A stretch of DNA of 64,000 bases from Dreissena polymorpha (Eukaryota; Mollusca; Bivalvia; Myida; Dreissenidae), in assembly GCF_020536995.1 (NCBI RefSeq), contig NC_068359.1:64574004-64638003 (forward strand), in the 5' to 3' direction. The first letter of the stretch is position 1. Every line of letters starts with the position of its first letter. The notes beneath the pieces were generated by a model, which ran no database searches, had not been told where the DNA came from, and was given only the letters and a program-made list of their open reading frames with translations. The translations under genes and the position numbers were made by a program. Below, in pieces: positions 11,835 through 23,000 of this stretch.

Positions 11835-12535
11835 ATTGAGTATAAGACTATTCGTTATTGTTAAGTCTAAGATTTGGTTGGTGATTCCGGGTCCTGACTT
11901 GTGATGTTAACTAAAAATTTACACACATGTTCACATTGTGACTAAAGTTTAAAGGGTTCGTACAACGAAAAAGCGTTTCGGTAGAAAAAGAAGAGTCCCG
12001 CGAACCGGAATCGAACCAGTGACCTAAGGATAACAGTTGAGTAACCACTACAGTCCTCCGCTCTACCGACTGAGCTATCGCGGGATTGAAAACTTATTGG
12101 TTTAATAATCTGTCGCTTTAAGTAATACGACCAAACTAGGTTTTCGCATGTAAATTAAAGGGAGGCTACAAGGGTAACTCACAATAATAGTATAATAACT
12201 TCATTCCCCTGAAATACATTGCTTTAAACCGCATCACGTGATTTGCGTACTTAAAAAAGTTACACGAATCAAAGCGCTGAAGGCACATCTGATGTTCTCT
12301 ATTGCGAAACATGAAATAATTATATTATAATGTTAATAAGCTTATTTAAACACATCATGTATGAATCATCAAACGTTGGGTCACGATCGGATTTAAACAG
12401 ACTAAATAGCGTTATAAATATGCCGAAATACAATGATAGCATCGTTTCAAAACACGCCCGTGTTTCCAATTTTTAAGTAAATTACGCGTAATACATACTT
12501 CAAACTAGACATGGTGGACTCGTATGACCTTGTCA
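11709..12535. repeat. Host tRNA-Tyr unit, copy 3
   Basis: Third copy of the unit: (TA)n to 11,836, the shared TTGAGTATAAGAC segment, the tRNA gene and the tail. Identity with copy 2 stops at GACCTTGTCACA near 12,535, which marks the right edge of the duplicated block. Confidence 0.85.
11996..12084 (-). tRNA. tRNA-Tyr (GTA) with intron, copy 3
   Basis: Third 89-nt minus-strand tRNA-Tyr gene, differing from copy 2 in the intron. Acceptor, anticodon and T stems pair, the anticodon is GTA, and a T5 run follows. It looks functional. Confidence 0.93.
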
Positions 12536-12803
12536 CAGGTTGGGCATAGCAAGTTGCAAGTCCATCAATTGAGGCACACACTAATTAGACCCTTTTTACA
12601 TTCCCGATCTAGTTCAGAAGAGTTCGCCACCCCTTTATAAAATGACTCGAGAACGAGGTTGACGATGTGGAAGCTGGAATTGTCTATATGGAGACATTAT
12701 GATGTTAAGTGTATAAAATATTCAATACAATATCAACATGTTCTTAGCATAACATAATATTGCTATTCTGAATGGTAACGTCCGTATGAAGCTACGTATT
12801 GAC
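12536..12803. other. Non-coding, upstream of the ARF-like exon
   Basis: Sequence to the right of the tRNA units. I looked for a preceding GTPase exon carrying the phosphate-binding GxxxxGK loop and did not find one. Confidence 0.5.
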
Positions 12804-12820
12804 CACGTGACGGTCACGTG
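12804..12820. promoter_or_regulatory. Paired CACGTG E-boxes
   Basis: Two CACGTG hexamers (12,804-12,809 and 12,815-12,820) with five bases between them. They lie just before a 3' splice site, so a regulatory role is possible but unproven. Confidence 0.3.
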
Positions 12821-12832
12821 TGTTTGTTTCAG

Positions 12833-12906
12833 TGTTTAACGTGAAGCAGTTGCTGTACCGGAATATCACGTTCACCGCCTGGGACATCGGCGCCAAGGAC
12901 AAGATG
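12833..12906 (+). CDS. ARF-family small GTPase, internal exon
   Basis: A 74-nt exon between a 3' splice site (TTTGTTTCAG) and a 5' splice site (GTACGT). It reads FNVKQLLYRNITFTAWDIGA and then KDKM. This matches the ARF interswitch and switch II segment, whose consensus is FNVE-x-V-x-Y-K-N-x-x-F-x-VWDVGGQDK. The exon is GC-rich against an AT-rich surround. Where ARF proteins have WDxGGQ, this exon has WDIGAK, so the glycine and the catalytic glutamine of switch II are both changed; GTP hydrolysis would be expected to be weak or different. Partial gene: no upstream exon with the P-loop is visible in the window. Confidence 0.75.
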
Positions 12907-14617
12907 GTACGTCATGTGACTCAGAGTAACATACCAGTGAAAGATACAGACATGAGAGTTTTGGTTACCAATTATGGTTTTGTTGAAAGTGTTTGGGGGC
13001 TACTGGTCTTATTTGTACAGTTTAAATTTCGACGTGTTAAAAATATATGACAAATGAAAAGCATAAATACATTAAATGTTACTTTTAGACAGAGATGAAC
13101 GAACTAGAAAGAGCAATTTATTCACACAATAACACTTAGCGATACTTTTCTAGGCATAATCATATAACATTATATTTATTTCGACATATTATATGAACTG
13201 TTCGGAAGCTCAGTCAAACTCGCGCATTTTATAAATGCATCGAAAATAGTATACAATAATTGAAATTATGTTGATTTCAGTGACATATTATATTAGCATC
13301 TCATGTGGATCAAATGAAACAGATTTATACTCGTTATTCCGCGACTCATAAACATATTTTTTATATAACGACTCATGAAATCATAATCCTTCACTGCAAA
13401 GAACAAATTTCCTCGATATTGTACTGTAACACCTGACGTGAGAGCAATACATATTTCATAAAGATTGACGTCACGTTACATGAACACTATACGGACGGTT
13501 TGCAAAGTATACGTTCGATGATATTGACACGTACATGATACGACACATAAGGGGGGGGGGGTAATGTAAAAGTCGGCTGAAGATGTAACGTTATCAATAT
13601 CTAACTATAAACCCATGCTTTACCTTTCCGACCAGGAACGGTCTTAAAGTTTTAAGGAATGATTCTACTGAATGTTTATGCATCGTATATGCATATGATA
13701 ATGCACTTAATAATGTTTGCAATCTAGCGCAAACAATACGCGAATTCGAAATAAATCAGCTCGATCAAGTCGGTAGACAAGAGATAATATTCATAATATG
13801 TATTTCTACAATAATATAAAATACAATAATTTAAACAGATACACGTGGATATATATAATGGAGACTGAATCCTGTGTATCTTTCTCTATGAAATAGTCAT
13901 TATCATAATTAAAAATCTCTCCAAGATGACAATTAACGACCTTATTATTGTTCTGTTCTTTTCTCATTTCAGCGCCCTCTTTTCCGTCACTACTTATTAT
14001 ATTATATAATTATGTTTAGATGGTCTCCGCCCATAGTTTTCAAAACTTTGTTATGGATAATAGGGAGTGGTTTGATTGATTACCGAACAACATTTTATTA
14101 TACTTCACCAAAGATAGAAAATATCTCACTCCCTATATAAATATTATGAATATCTAACATGACCGATAAACACGAATAGGCATAAATACGTGTCCTTACA
14201 CCATACATTCTACACGTTTTGATGCTTTCTGGAAAAGGGATTGAACCCGGATCGCTAAGGTGAGAAGCGCGGCGACCCGGGTTAAATATCCGTACCTGGG
14301 AGAATGTGAAATAGGGTTAAATACTCCGGTGTACTGTTAACCTGCTATGATCGCAGGGCGGTGACTGTTATCAGCTGATATCAAAACTCTGCTGCATCAA
14401 TAGCAGCACACTCAGCCATTAGCAAGGAAAGTGTTGCTGGTCATAAAAAGAGAGGACTTATACATAAAAGCAACTTACAGAGAATTTACATTCCTTAAAC
14501 TTGAAAATTAAAATTTAAGTTACACAGTTGCCGGTATGTTTAGCAAGCTCTTTAACTGTGCCTTTAAGTAAAAGAGTATCCGGTTTTAATCTAAAATTAT
14601 GTTATCATTTGTTTCAG
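12907..14617. other. Intron-like interval of the ARF-like gene
   Basis: Expected to contain the exon or exons for the middle of the G domain (after switch II through the NKxD loop), but I found no such coding segment. A G-run at 13,550-13,561 is a simple repeat. Around 14,225-14,285 the minus strand has a GGGTTCAATCC stretch resembling a tRNA B box, without enough of the rest to call a tRNA or SINE. Confidence 0.5.
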
Positions 14618-14896
14618 GCAGATATCCTGGAGACGAGTGCCCTTCGAGGTAACGGGCTCACGAAGAGCATGGAGTGGCTGGCGGCCGAGTTTGGACGCAC
14701 TTCCGGTCAACCGCACCGGAAGCACTCCACCAAGAACTCGCCGCAACACAGCGCACTCGAAAATTACGCTAAATATTGCGTAACTAATAATGCAAGTTAC
14801 TGTGATAGAAATTACTCACTTCCAACACGCTTGCGTACATGTTCTCTAGAACAGAAAAAATACCGCAAAATGCTTTCCGGTGCACAATACGAGTGA
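14618..14896 (+). CDS. ARF-family small GTPase, last exon
   Basis: Starts after GTTTCAG and reads ADILETSALRGNGLTKSMEW then LAAEF. This matches the C-terminal ARF segment, typically I-Q-A-T-C-A-T-x-G-x-G-L-Y-x-G-L-x-WL, which ends the G domain with the SA-type loop and the last helix. It stays open to a TGA at 14,894-14,896, giving a Ser, Asn and Lys-rich tail of about 65 residues that ordinary ARFs lack. Strand and order agree with the exon at 12,833. The tail is less GC-rich after about 14,760, so part of it may not be real coding sequence. With the middle of the domain missing, this may be a divergent gene or a decayed copy. Confidence 0.6.
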   Translation, partial: ADILETSALRGNGLTKSMEWLAAEFGRTSGQPHRKHSTKNSPQHSALENYAKYCVTNNASYCDRNYSLPTRLRTCSLEQKKYRKMLSGAQYE

Positions 14897-16470
14897 CACA
14901 AATGGTGACGTCAGAAATGACGTCATGTCGTGTTTTTGTGGTTTCCAAGCAGATCTCCCCGACACGTGACAACTGCAACCGAGCCTACTCTGCCTTCCGA
15001 TGTTTCTTCATCTTTCCCAGCATTCTCCCTGAAGTCGACCATGACGACAGTGATTGATTTTTGGTGGGTCAACTGTAAAAAAGTTCAATTTTTTTATTCT
15101 TTTAAAATTAAGTGTGGCCATTCTTTGTTGTGCTGGATATGCTCTTTGTTAAAACAGAAGAGATGATTCTTACTGAAGCAAATCTTTTACGAAGGTTAGT
15201 TAGATATATTTCAAACTGGAATTGCTGGAGCAAACTGGAAAAAAATGGATGGATAATACTGAGAAGACAGGCATGTGTATTGTAGCTAACACATCTGAGT
15301 TTACAGAAACATAATCAAGGAGTTTCCTGACAGGAATTCAATTTACTGGAAGAGTATCTTTGATTATGTTTAGTGCGTCACTGAATTACAAATGGAATGT
15401 CCTATAATGAGAAGAACATCAGCAATGGCCTCTGTAAAGAAGGTAGTATTTTTTTTAATTTCATTTACTGATCAATGATAATGTACAGAAGTACAGTATG
15501 GTTTTATAAGAATTAACAAACTTTGTAGCTTGTATTCACTTGTCGCACTTCTAGATAATTTTATAACAATAAACATCATGTTTTTACCGTGTTTATATTT
15601 ATACTTGTGTGCAAAATATTTAAAAAAATCAAGAACAGATTTTTACTCATAAATGCATTTAAAATGATAATCTTTTTTCTGTGATAAATTAACATTGTCC
15701 ATGAATGCTTCTATTAATTTGAGACAATAGGCATTTGCAATTATCATAATGTATGCTTCTTCACATATATAATAATATTATATTTTTTGTTCAATATTTA
15801 AAAAAATGCATGGATTGGTAAAATATATGTCAGGGTATGTACCAGTTGTGATTAGTTCTTAATACAAAATTTGAGAAATTGGGATCCATCCTGGGTCATT
15901 GGTATGGGGCAATTGGTATGACAAGCGGGCACTTGTGTAAATCTGAATCACTTTACATGCTTTACCAACACAATGACTGAAATATTTGTGAAAAAGTTCA
16001 GTCACTCATAATATACTTAAACATAATGCCATTCACTCATGGAAACTAATGCATTAATTTAAATTCATGAAAAAGTTTTACACATCTGGCTTAATGTACA
16101 TATGAACAAAACACAGGGAGAAAGCAAACTGTTTTTAAATGTTCCTATTTTTATGAAGTTAAATTTTACTGGTTGAATTATGTCAGGATGACACAATTTA
16201 TTCTTGCAAGTTCCTAATACTTATGCTATTAAAAATATGTGTCCATATACTTGATATTAAATTTATATTACATTAAAAAAAATCAGTAAAAATTGTGCTA
16301 TTCAAATGTTTTTTCATGTGTTTGGGAAATATACATAATTATGAGAATATGTTAAATCTGTTGTTTTTTTCAGTTCAAATCTTTAAATATATTTTTTTCA
16401 ATACCATACATGTCCGCAAAAAGCTTTATTAAGTGCAAAACAAACAACTTCTTTTGAATTTATATTGTCT
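14897..16470. other. AT-rich non-coding stretch
   Basis: No gene, RNA or repeat family that I can support. Homopolymer A and T runs are common. Confidence 0.6.
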
Positions 16471-16900
16471 TATACCTCAGTCACAAATAGAGACAGATCG
16501 CCGTCCGATCAGCGGCCGACGTCTTTTTCCGCTCATTTGGCTGGCGACCGGGCGATGATCGCACGGGCATCGGGTCATTTTGTGGCATCGGGCGGCGTCC
16601 GAATTATTTTTACGTCTCACTTAACATTTTACCCGACGTCGGTCCCGGGAAGGAATCGTATTGAAATCGTAAAAAGATCGGAATATCAACGCACGGTTAT
16701 CGCCCGGCGATCGTCCGACATCGGATTCATCGTACGCGTATCGGCAAAAATCAAGATATTTCACAGAGACATATACATCGGCCGGCGACCGTCCGATTGC
16801 CGGAGGGCCTCCGCACGATGACTGACAGACACCGGACGGAGCTCGTGAGGAGACCGAAGGATTCCGGTAAATGCACGTGGACAGATCACGTGGGTAGATT
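16471..16900. other. GC- and CpG-rich island
   Basis: Sharp rise in GC and CpG against AT-rich surroundings, with many short CCGAT, CGGCGA and CCGTCCGA words in both orientations. It is open in one frame for 118 codons, but the peptide is low-complexity and unlike any family I know. It lies between AT-rich DNA and a small ORF, so it may be the promoter side of a mobile element or a CpG island. I do not call it coding. Confidence 0.4.
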
Positions 16901-16931
16901 CAGCGCCAAACACCTCAATTTTAAAGTCAAG

Positions 16932-17096
16932 ATGCCGAAGAGAAAGGTCGCAGCACGGCAAATGCTACCTCCTCAAACAGAAGGTCAGCCCAATGATGGA
17001 CAGCATGACCAGGAGAAAGAAGAGCCATCGCAGCCACATACAAATCCTGAGAAAGCTGAAGCAATTTCCCAGTCAAAAAAAGTCAAACGCCAGTGA
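16932..17096 (+). CDS. Small basic/hydrophilic ORF, 54 codons
   Basis: Starts ATGCCGAAGAG with a nuclear-localisation-like MPKRKV. It continues as a hydrophilic, Gln, Glu and Pro-rich peptide and stops just before a good 5' splice site (ATG/GTAAGA at about 17,098-17,105). It may be a first exon that is now closed by a stop, or simply a short ORF. I do not recognise it. The fragment of a PIF/Harbinger transposase on the opposite strand 460 bp away suggests they could belong to one element, as such elements carry two genes. Confidence 0.35.
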   Translation: MPKRKVAARQMLPPQTEGQPNDGQHDQEKEEPSQPHTNPEKAEAISQSKKVKRQ

Positions 17097-17556
17097 ATGG
17101 TAAGAGTTGCCTGTGGCCAACAAGCGAAAGGTGATGACCAGCTTTATGCCAATGCTCAGGGGAGGCCGTCTACTGAAAACACAAAAATGTATCAGTCGTT
17201 TGAAATAATCTCTAAAATGTTTTCAAAGTCACTCTTTAAATCTGCGCTTTGTTATTCCGCATTTTCACGGCATTAAATTGTTTCAGTTTAGGTACTTGAC
17301 GCTGTATTTGTTAACAAACAAACCTAATTTGGTAGAGCCTAGATAGATTACCTTATTTTGACAAAAATAACAGGTCATTGATAAAAGTACAACATTGATA
17401 CAAATGCTCGCAGAATGCTTAGAACTATTACGAATGCATTTCACATTATCCCGAAAGCTCTTTGAATTTTAATTCGAATGACAGTCGGGATCGGTCTCAA
17501 GTGTTACTATAAGTATATAAGTACATCAATAAGTATTTCCGACAATTTATACTCAC
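17097..17556. other. Non-coding between the small ORF and the Harbinger fragment
   Basis: AT-rich, no supported feature. Confidence 0.5.
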
Positions 17557-17865
17557 TCTTGATTAATTTGAATGCGAGGCCCGACTCTTGTACATAGTTC
17601 TTGAAACAACTCTGACTTGAGACGCAAATAAGCTTCGAAATCGGCCGGGTTCTCGAGACGCAATTCATGCAAAAGGGGTTTCGTATTGCCCGTAGAGGGA
17701 TCGTCTCTGAATCCAAGGCTTGACCCACCATCGTCTTTAACGTCGCTGTGGTTCTTCGAATTACTCAATTATAACCATAGCAGCAACTACAATGTTGAGG
17801 CGGTGTCTGGCTATTGCGTGCCTCTCCCTTAGCTTCGTGACTCGCTGATCTCTGTTCATGACCAT
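17557..17865 (-). pseudogene. PIF/Harbinger-type transposase N-terminal fragment
   Basis: The minus strand encodes a basic, Arg-rich start (MVMNRDQRVTKLRERHAIAR) and a short hydrophobic stretch. In a second frame it encodes LHELRLENPADFEAYLRL and LFQELCTRVGPRI. The latter resembles the conserved N-terminal block of HARBI1-like proteins (L-R-x-E-D/N-P-x-x-F-x-x-Y-L-R-M ... LF-x-x-LL-x-x-V-x-PRI). The coding segment ends at a good 5' splice site, GTGAGT (17,556-17,551). The two segments are in different frames, with a stop between them, and the catalytic DDE part is not found nearby, so I take this as a decayed DNA-transposon fragment. A host gene derived from such an element is the alternative. 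Confidence 0.55.
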
Positions 17866-18033
17866 AAAACAGCCTGCAAATGAAAGTTTATGGACTGCAA
17901 AAGTGGGTTTTGCAATGTTTACAGCATTATTATAGAAATTTAAATGGGATAAATGGACATTACAGTATGTACAAAAGCACAGTATAGAGTTTAAAGAAAT
18001 GTGTTCAAAGATATTGGGGAAAAAAAGATTGTT
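17866..18033. other. Short non-coding gap
   Basis: No supported feature. Confidence 0.5.
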
Positions 18034-19492
18034 CAGAGGCGTATTAAGGTGGGGGGCTAAAGCCCCCCCCCCCCCCAGCTGGCTGGCTAGATATGATTTA
18101 AAAAAATGAGCCCCTTACAGTTCCAATCCACTTGTGTATTTCCTGTCATATGCCCCTAATTAGGCCATTAACAGTTGTCAATTTGTGTGATTAGCCCCAG
18201 GCATGTGTACAGACGATCTAACCTTCGCCAGCTAAACTGCACGCTTCATTGACTGTAAGTGATAAACTGCGCTATTTGATTGGCTGAAGGAGATACATTC
18301 AACTTATGAAATTCATCGATACATTTAGCTATAGGTAAATGTTTACAAATGGCTGCCGTATGGGACTTGTGAAAAACAATATCCTCCAATTACCTTCAGT
18401 CGAGCGGTTAAGGAAACAACTAAAATAATTTCTGAATGAATTCAAACATTGCCGCAATAAACGATGTACCTAAAAAGATTTATTTCATTCCTGTTAAATC
18501 CATGTCAAAATTGTTTATTTAGAGCGTATTTAACCACACAAAGCCGATAGTTCCATACACATCCGCAAATGACATACACTTCGCGCGTTGTTTACCTCGA
18601 GTCGAGAGGTAACATCCGAAAAGCGAGAGTACACAATTGCAATAGACATGAGGTCAACAAAACTTCGAAAATTCGATTCACTGAACAAATTTAGAGAAAC
18701 CGAAAGATTAATTTTACTTTTTTTATAAGTTTAATTTACCATTTAACAAGTTTCTGTTTTAACGGTCGATCTTCTTTTGAGCAACATTGACATGAAAAAG
18801 TGCTCAAGAACTGGAAAAAACTACAACGTTCGCAATTTGTTCCAATACAATTTCGGCATATATATTACTATTAAAAGATTTTATTAAATTATCATCAAAT
18901 CGGGACAGGGTGTAACCACTGAATATGTGGATATCGGCATGTCTCATATTTTCGCGATGTGCGCGCACAGATTGTTCCATGCAACAATTTCTGGTAATCG
19001 TGAAAAATAAACGAATTTTCTTTAAAATAAATCAAATACTTGAAATTATGTGTTTACACTAGCGCAGTGGTCTGCAATTTATGCGCAAGTTTAATGAAGA
19101 GTACCGAAAAAATGCATGGAAAAGGCATAAATTTGGACTATTTCTGTTGAAGTAAGATTTTTAATGCAATTAAACTGGGTTTTTTTCTTATTTTAGTCGT
19201 GTCTATAATTATTTTAAGCGTAGTAATGTTATTAAAACAAAATACTGGTTTGAGAGACATTTGATTTACCCCTGTGTGTCTGTCTGTCTGTCTGTGTGTC
19301 TGTCACACTTGATGTCTAAACTCAAGTTCTTGTTTTACATGCACTTTTATCATGCAAAATGCTGATAAGATAGCATGAAATTGCATCATTTTAAGGTACC
19401 ATTAAAAAAAATCAACGACGGAAGGGGACAACCCTTCCGCACCCTCCCCAGTTGAGCCTCCCCCCTCGGAAAAAATTCTGGATACGCCTCTG
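18034..19492. mobile_element. Non-autonomous hAT-like DNA transposon, 1.46 kb
   Basis: Begins CAGAGGCGTA and ends TACGCCTCTG, perfect 10-bp terminal inverted repeats of the CAG-x-GGCG type common in hAT elements. C- and G-rich subterminal stretches lie at both ends (poly-C near 18,065; CCCTCCCC and CCCCCCTC near 19,441-19,466). The interior is AT-rich and has no transposase ORF, so it would depend on a transposase from elsewhere. The 8 bp on the two sides do not match, so the target duplication has decayed or the edges moved. A TCTG/TGTC microsatellite lies at about 19,270-19,307. Confidence 0.65.
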
Positions 19493-20031
19493 TTGTTGAT
19501 AGTTTTCTGTCAATCTGTGTGACCACCTATAAAGAAAAAAGGTTCTAAATAAGTTCTTATGACATAACAATTTTATTTGAACATATCAATCAAATTGCAT
19601 TTAATGTGTTCATATGGTTTATAGGAAACTAAAAAATAATCTTAAAATTAGTAATTAAATATTGCAGACAGCAAAGATTAACAATGACCTTAGTCAAAAT
19701 TTGACACTTCTTCTTCATGGCAACTGCATTTATAATAATAAAATTAAAGATTTTGAATGTTAATGATACCATATATAAAACAAAATGAAATGATTTTGTT
19801 TAGTCCCCATGGTTTGTGTTCTAAAATTTCTTTGTAAAAAACCTAAAAACTCAGAAAAAATGATTGTAAAGCATACAGCAACAACACAGTTTTGCCATCA
19901 ATATGATGTTAATATGATTGATTACCGATGAAATCTGATAATAAACAAGAGCACCGCATATCTGGTGCCACGCTGAGCTGTGAAAGCTTGTCAGAATTTT
20001 ATATTTTTGTAGAGGTCACAGTGACATTGAC
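19493..20031. other. AT-rich gap ending in part of a dispersed repeat
   Basis: No gene. From about 19,945 the sequence (AAGAGCACCGCATATCTGG, then AGGTCACAGTGACATTGA) matches what I recall of a dispersed bivalve repeat. That repeat is cut short where array A begins at 20,032. Confidence 0.5.
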
Positions 20032-20090
20032 AGGTGCGTGAAGTTGGCTCGCCGTTCGACGTTCGACATTAGTTCAACATTCAAATTAAC
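20032..20090 (+). repeat. Outer cap of array A
   Basis: A 59-bp non-tandem segment starting AGGTGCGTGAAGTTGGCTCG and running into the first 75-bp unit. The same segment, inverted and differing at only about one position near the array boundary, closes array B at 49,144-49,202. It occurs only at the outer side of each array. Confidence 0.9.
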
Positions 20091-23000
20091 GAATGTCGAG
20101 CTGGCTCGGCATTCCAGCTCGACATTCAGTTCGGCATTCGCATATAGTGTTGTATGCTTATTTTCGAATGTCGAGCTGGCTCGGCATTCCAGCTCGACAT
20201 TCAGTTCGGCATTCGCAAATAGTGTTGCATGCATATTTTCGAATGTCGAGCTGGCTCGGCATTCCAGCTCGACATTCAGTTCGGCAATCGCATATAGTGT
20301 TGAATGCTTATTTTCGAATGTCGAGCTAGCTCGGCATTCCAGCTCGACATTCAGTTCGGCATTCGCATATAGTGTTGTATGCTTATTTTTGAATGTCGAG
20401 CTGGCTCGGCATTCCAGCTCGACATTCAGTTCGGCATTCGCATACCGTGTTGTATGCTTATTTTCGAATGTCGAGCTGGCTCGGCATTCCAGCTCGACAT
20501 TCAGTTCGACATTCGTATATAGAGTTGTACAATTTTTGTTTAAAAGTCGAGCTGGCTCGGCATTCCAGCTCGACATTCAGTTCGACATTCGGATATAGTG
20601 TTGTACATTTTTTTGAATGTCGAGCTGGCTCGGCATTCCAGCTCGACATTCAGTTCGACATTCGAATATAGTTCTGTACAATAATTTTTGAATGACGAGC
20701 TGGCTCGGCATTCCAGCTCGACATTCAGTTCGGCATTCGCATATAGTGTTGTATGCTTATTTTCGAATGTCGAGCTGGCTCGGCATTCCAGCTCGACATT
20801 CAGTTCGGCATTCGCATATAGTGTTGTATACTTATTTTCGAATGTCGAGCTGGCTCGGCATTCCAGCTCGACATTCAGTTCGGCATTCGCAAATAGTGTT
20901 GTATGCATATTTACGAATGTCGAGCTGGCTCGGCATTCCAGCTCGACATTCAGTTCGACATTCGGATATAGTGTTGTACATTTTTTTTTAATGTCGAGCT
21001 GGCTCGGCATTCCAGCTTGACATTCAGTTCGGCATTCGGAGATAGTGTTGTACAATAATTTTTGAATGACGAGCTGGCTCGGCATTCCAGCTCGACATTC
21101 AGTTCGGCATTCGCATATAGTGTTGTATGATTATTTTTGAATGTCGAGCTGGCTCGGCATTCCAGCTCGACATTCAGTTCGGCATTCGCATACAGAGTTG
21201 TATGCTTATTTTCGAATGTCGAGCTGGCTCGGCATTCCAGCTCGACATTCAGTTCGACATTCGTATATAGTGTTGTACAATTTTTGTTTGAAAGTCGAGC
21301 TGGCTCGGCATTCCAGCTCGACATTCAGTTCGACATTCGGATATAGTGTTGTACATTTTTTTGAATGTCGAGCTGGCTCGGCATTCCAGCTCGACATTCA
21401 GTTCGACATTCGGATATAGTTCTGTACAATAATTTTTGAATGACGAGCTGGCTCGGCATTCCAGCTCGACATTCAGTTTGGCATTCGCATATAGTGTTGT
21501 ATGCTTATTTTCGAATGTCGAGCTGGCTCGGCATTCCAGCTCGACATTCAGTTCGGCATTCGCATATAGTGTTGTATACTTATTTTCGAATGTCGAGCTG
21601 GCTCGGCATTCCAGCTCGACATTCAGTTCGGCATTCGCATATAGTGTTGTATGCTTATTTTCGAAGGTCGAGCTGGCTCGGCATTCCAGCTCGACATTCA
21701 GTTCGGCATTCGCATATAGTGTTGCATGCTTATTTTTGAATGTCGAGCTGGCTCGGCATTCCAGCTCGACATTCAGTTCGGCATTCGCATACAGTGTTGT
21801 ATGCTTATTTTCGAATGTCGAGCTGGCTCGGCATTCCAGCTCGACATTCAGTTCGACATTCGTATATAGAGTTGTACAATTTTTGTTTAAAAGTCGAGCT
21901 GGCTCGGCATTCCAGCTCGACATTCAGTTCGACATTCGGATATAGTGTTGTACATTTTTTTGAATGTCGAGCTGGCTCGGCATTCCAGCTCGACATTCAG
22001 TTCGACATTCGGATATAGTTCTGTACAATAATTTTTGAATGACGAGCTGGCTCGGCATTCCAGCTCGACATTCAGTTCGGCATTCGCATATAGTGTTGTA
22101 TGCTTATTTTCGAATGTCGAGCTGGCTCGGCATTCCAGCTCGACATTCAGTTCGGCATTCGCATATAGTGTTGTATACTTATTTTCGAATGTCGAGCTGG
22201 CTCGGCATTCCAGCTCGACATTCAGTTCGGCATTCGCAAATAGTGTTGTATGCATATTTTCGAATGTCGAGCTGGCTCGGCATTCCAGCTCGACATTCAG
22301 TTCGACATTCGGATATAGTGTTGTACAATTTTTTTTTAATGTCGAGCTGGCTCGGCATTCCAGCTTGACATTCAGTTCGGCATTCGGAGATAGTGTTGTA
22401 CAATAATTTTTGAATGACGAGCTGGCTCGGCATTCCAGCTCGACATTCAGTTCGGCATTCGCATATAGTGTTGTATGCTTATTTTTGAATGTCGAGCTGG
22501 CTCGGTATTCCAGCTCGACATTCAGTTCGGCATTCGCATACAGTGTTGTATGCTTATTTTCGAATGTCGAGCTGGCTCGGCATTCCAGCTCGACATTCAG
22601 TTCGACATTCGCATATAGTATTGTATGCTTATTTTCGAATGTCGAGCTGGCTCGGCATTCCAGCTCGACATTCAGTTCGGCATTCGCATATAGTGTTGTA
22701 TACTTATTTTCGAATGTCGAGCTGGCTCGGCATTCCAGCTCGACATTCAGTTCGGCATTCGCATATAGTGTTGTATGCTTATTTTCGAAGGTCGAGCTGG
22801 CTCGGCATTCCAGCTCGACATTCAGTTCGGCATTCGCATATAGTGTTGCATGCTTATTTTTGAATGTCGAGCTGGCTCGGCATTCCAGCTCGACATTCAG
22901 TTCGGCATTCGCATACAGTGTTGTATGCTTATTTTCAAATGTCGAGCTGGCTCGGCATTCCAGCTCGACATTCAGTTCGACATTCGTATATAGAGTTGTA

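Noticed and set aside
14225-14285. tRNA or SINE on the minus strand
   Set aside because: Only a B-box-like word is clear; no A box at the right distance and no cloverleaf.
16465-16821. 118-codon ORF in the GC island
   Set aside because: Low-complexity peptide driven by CpG-rich words, no motif, no relatives that I recall.
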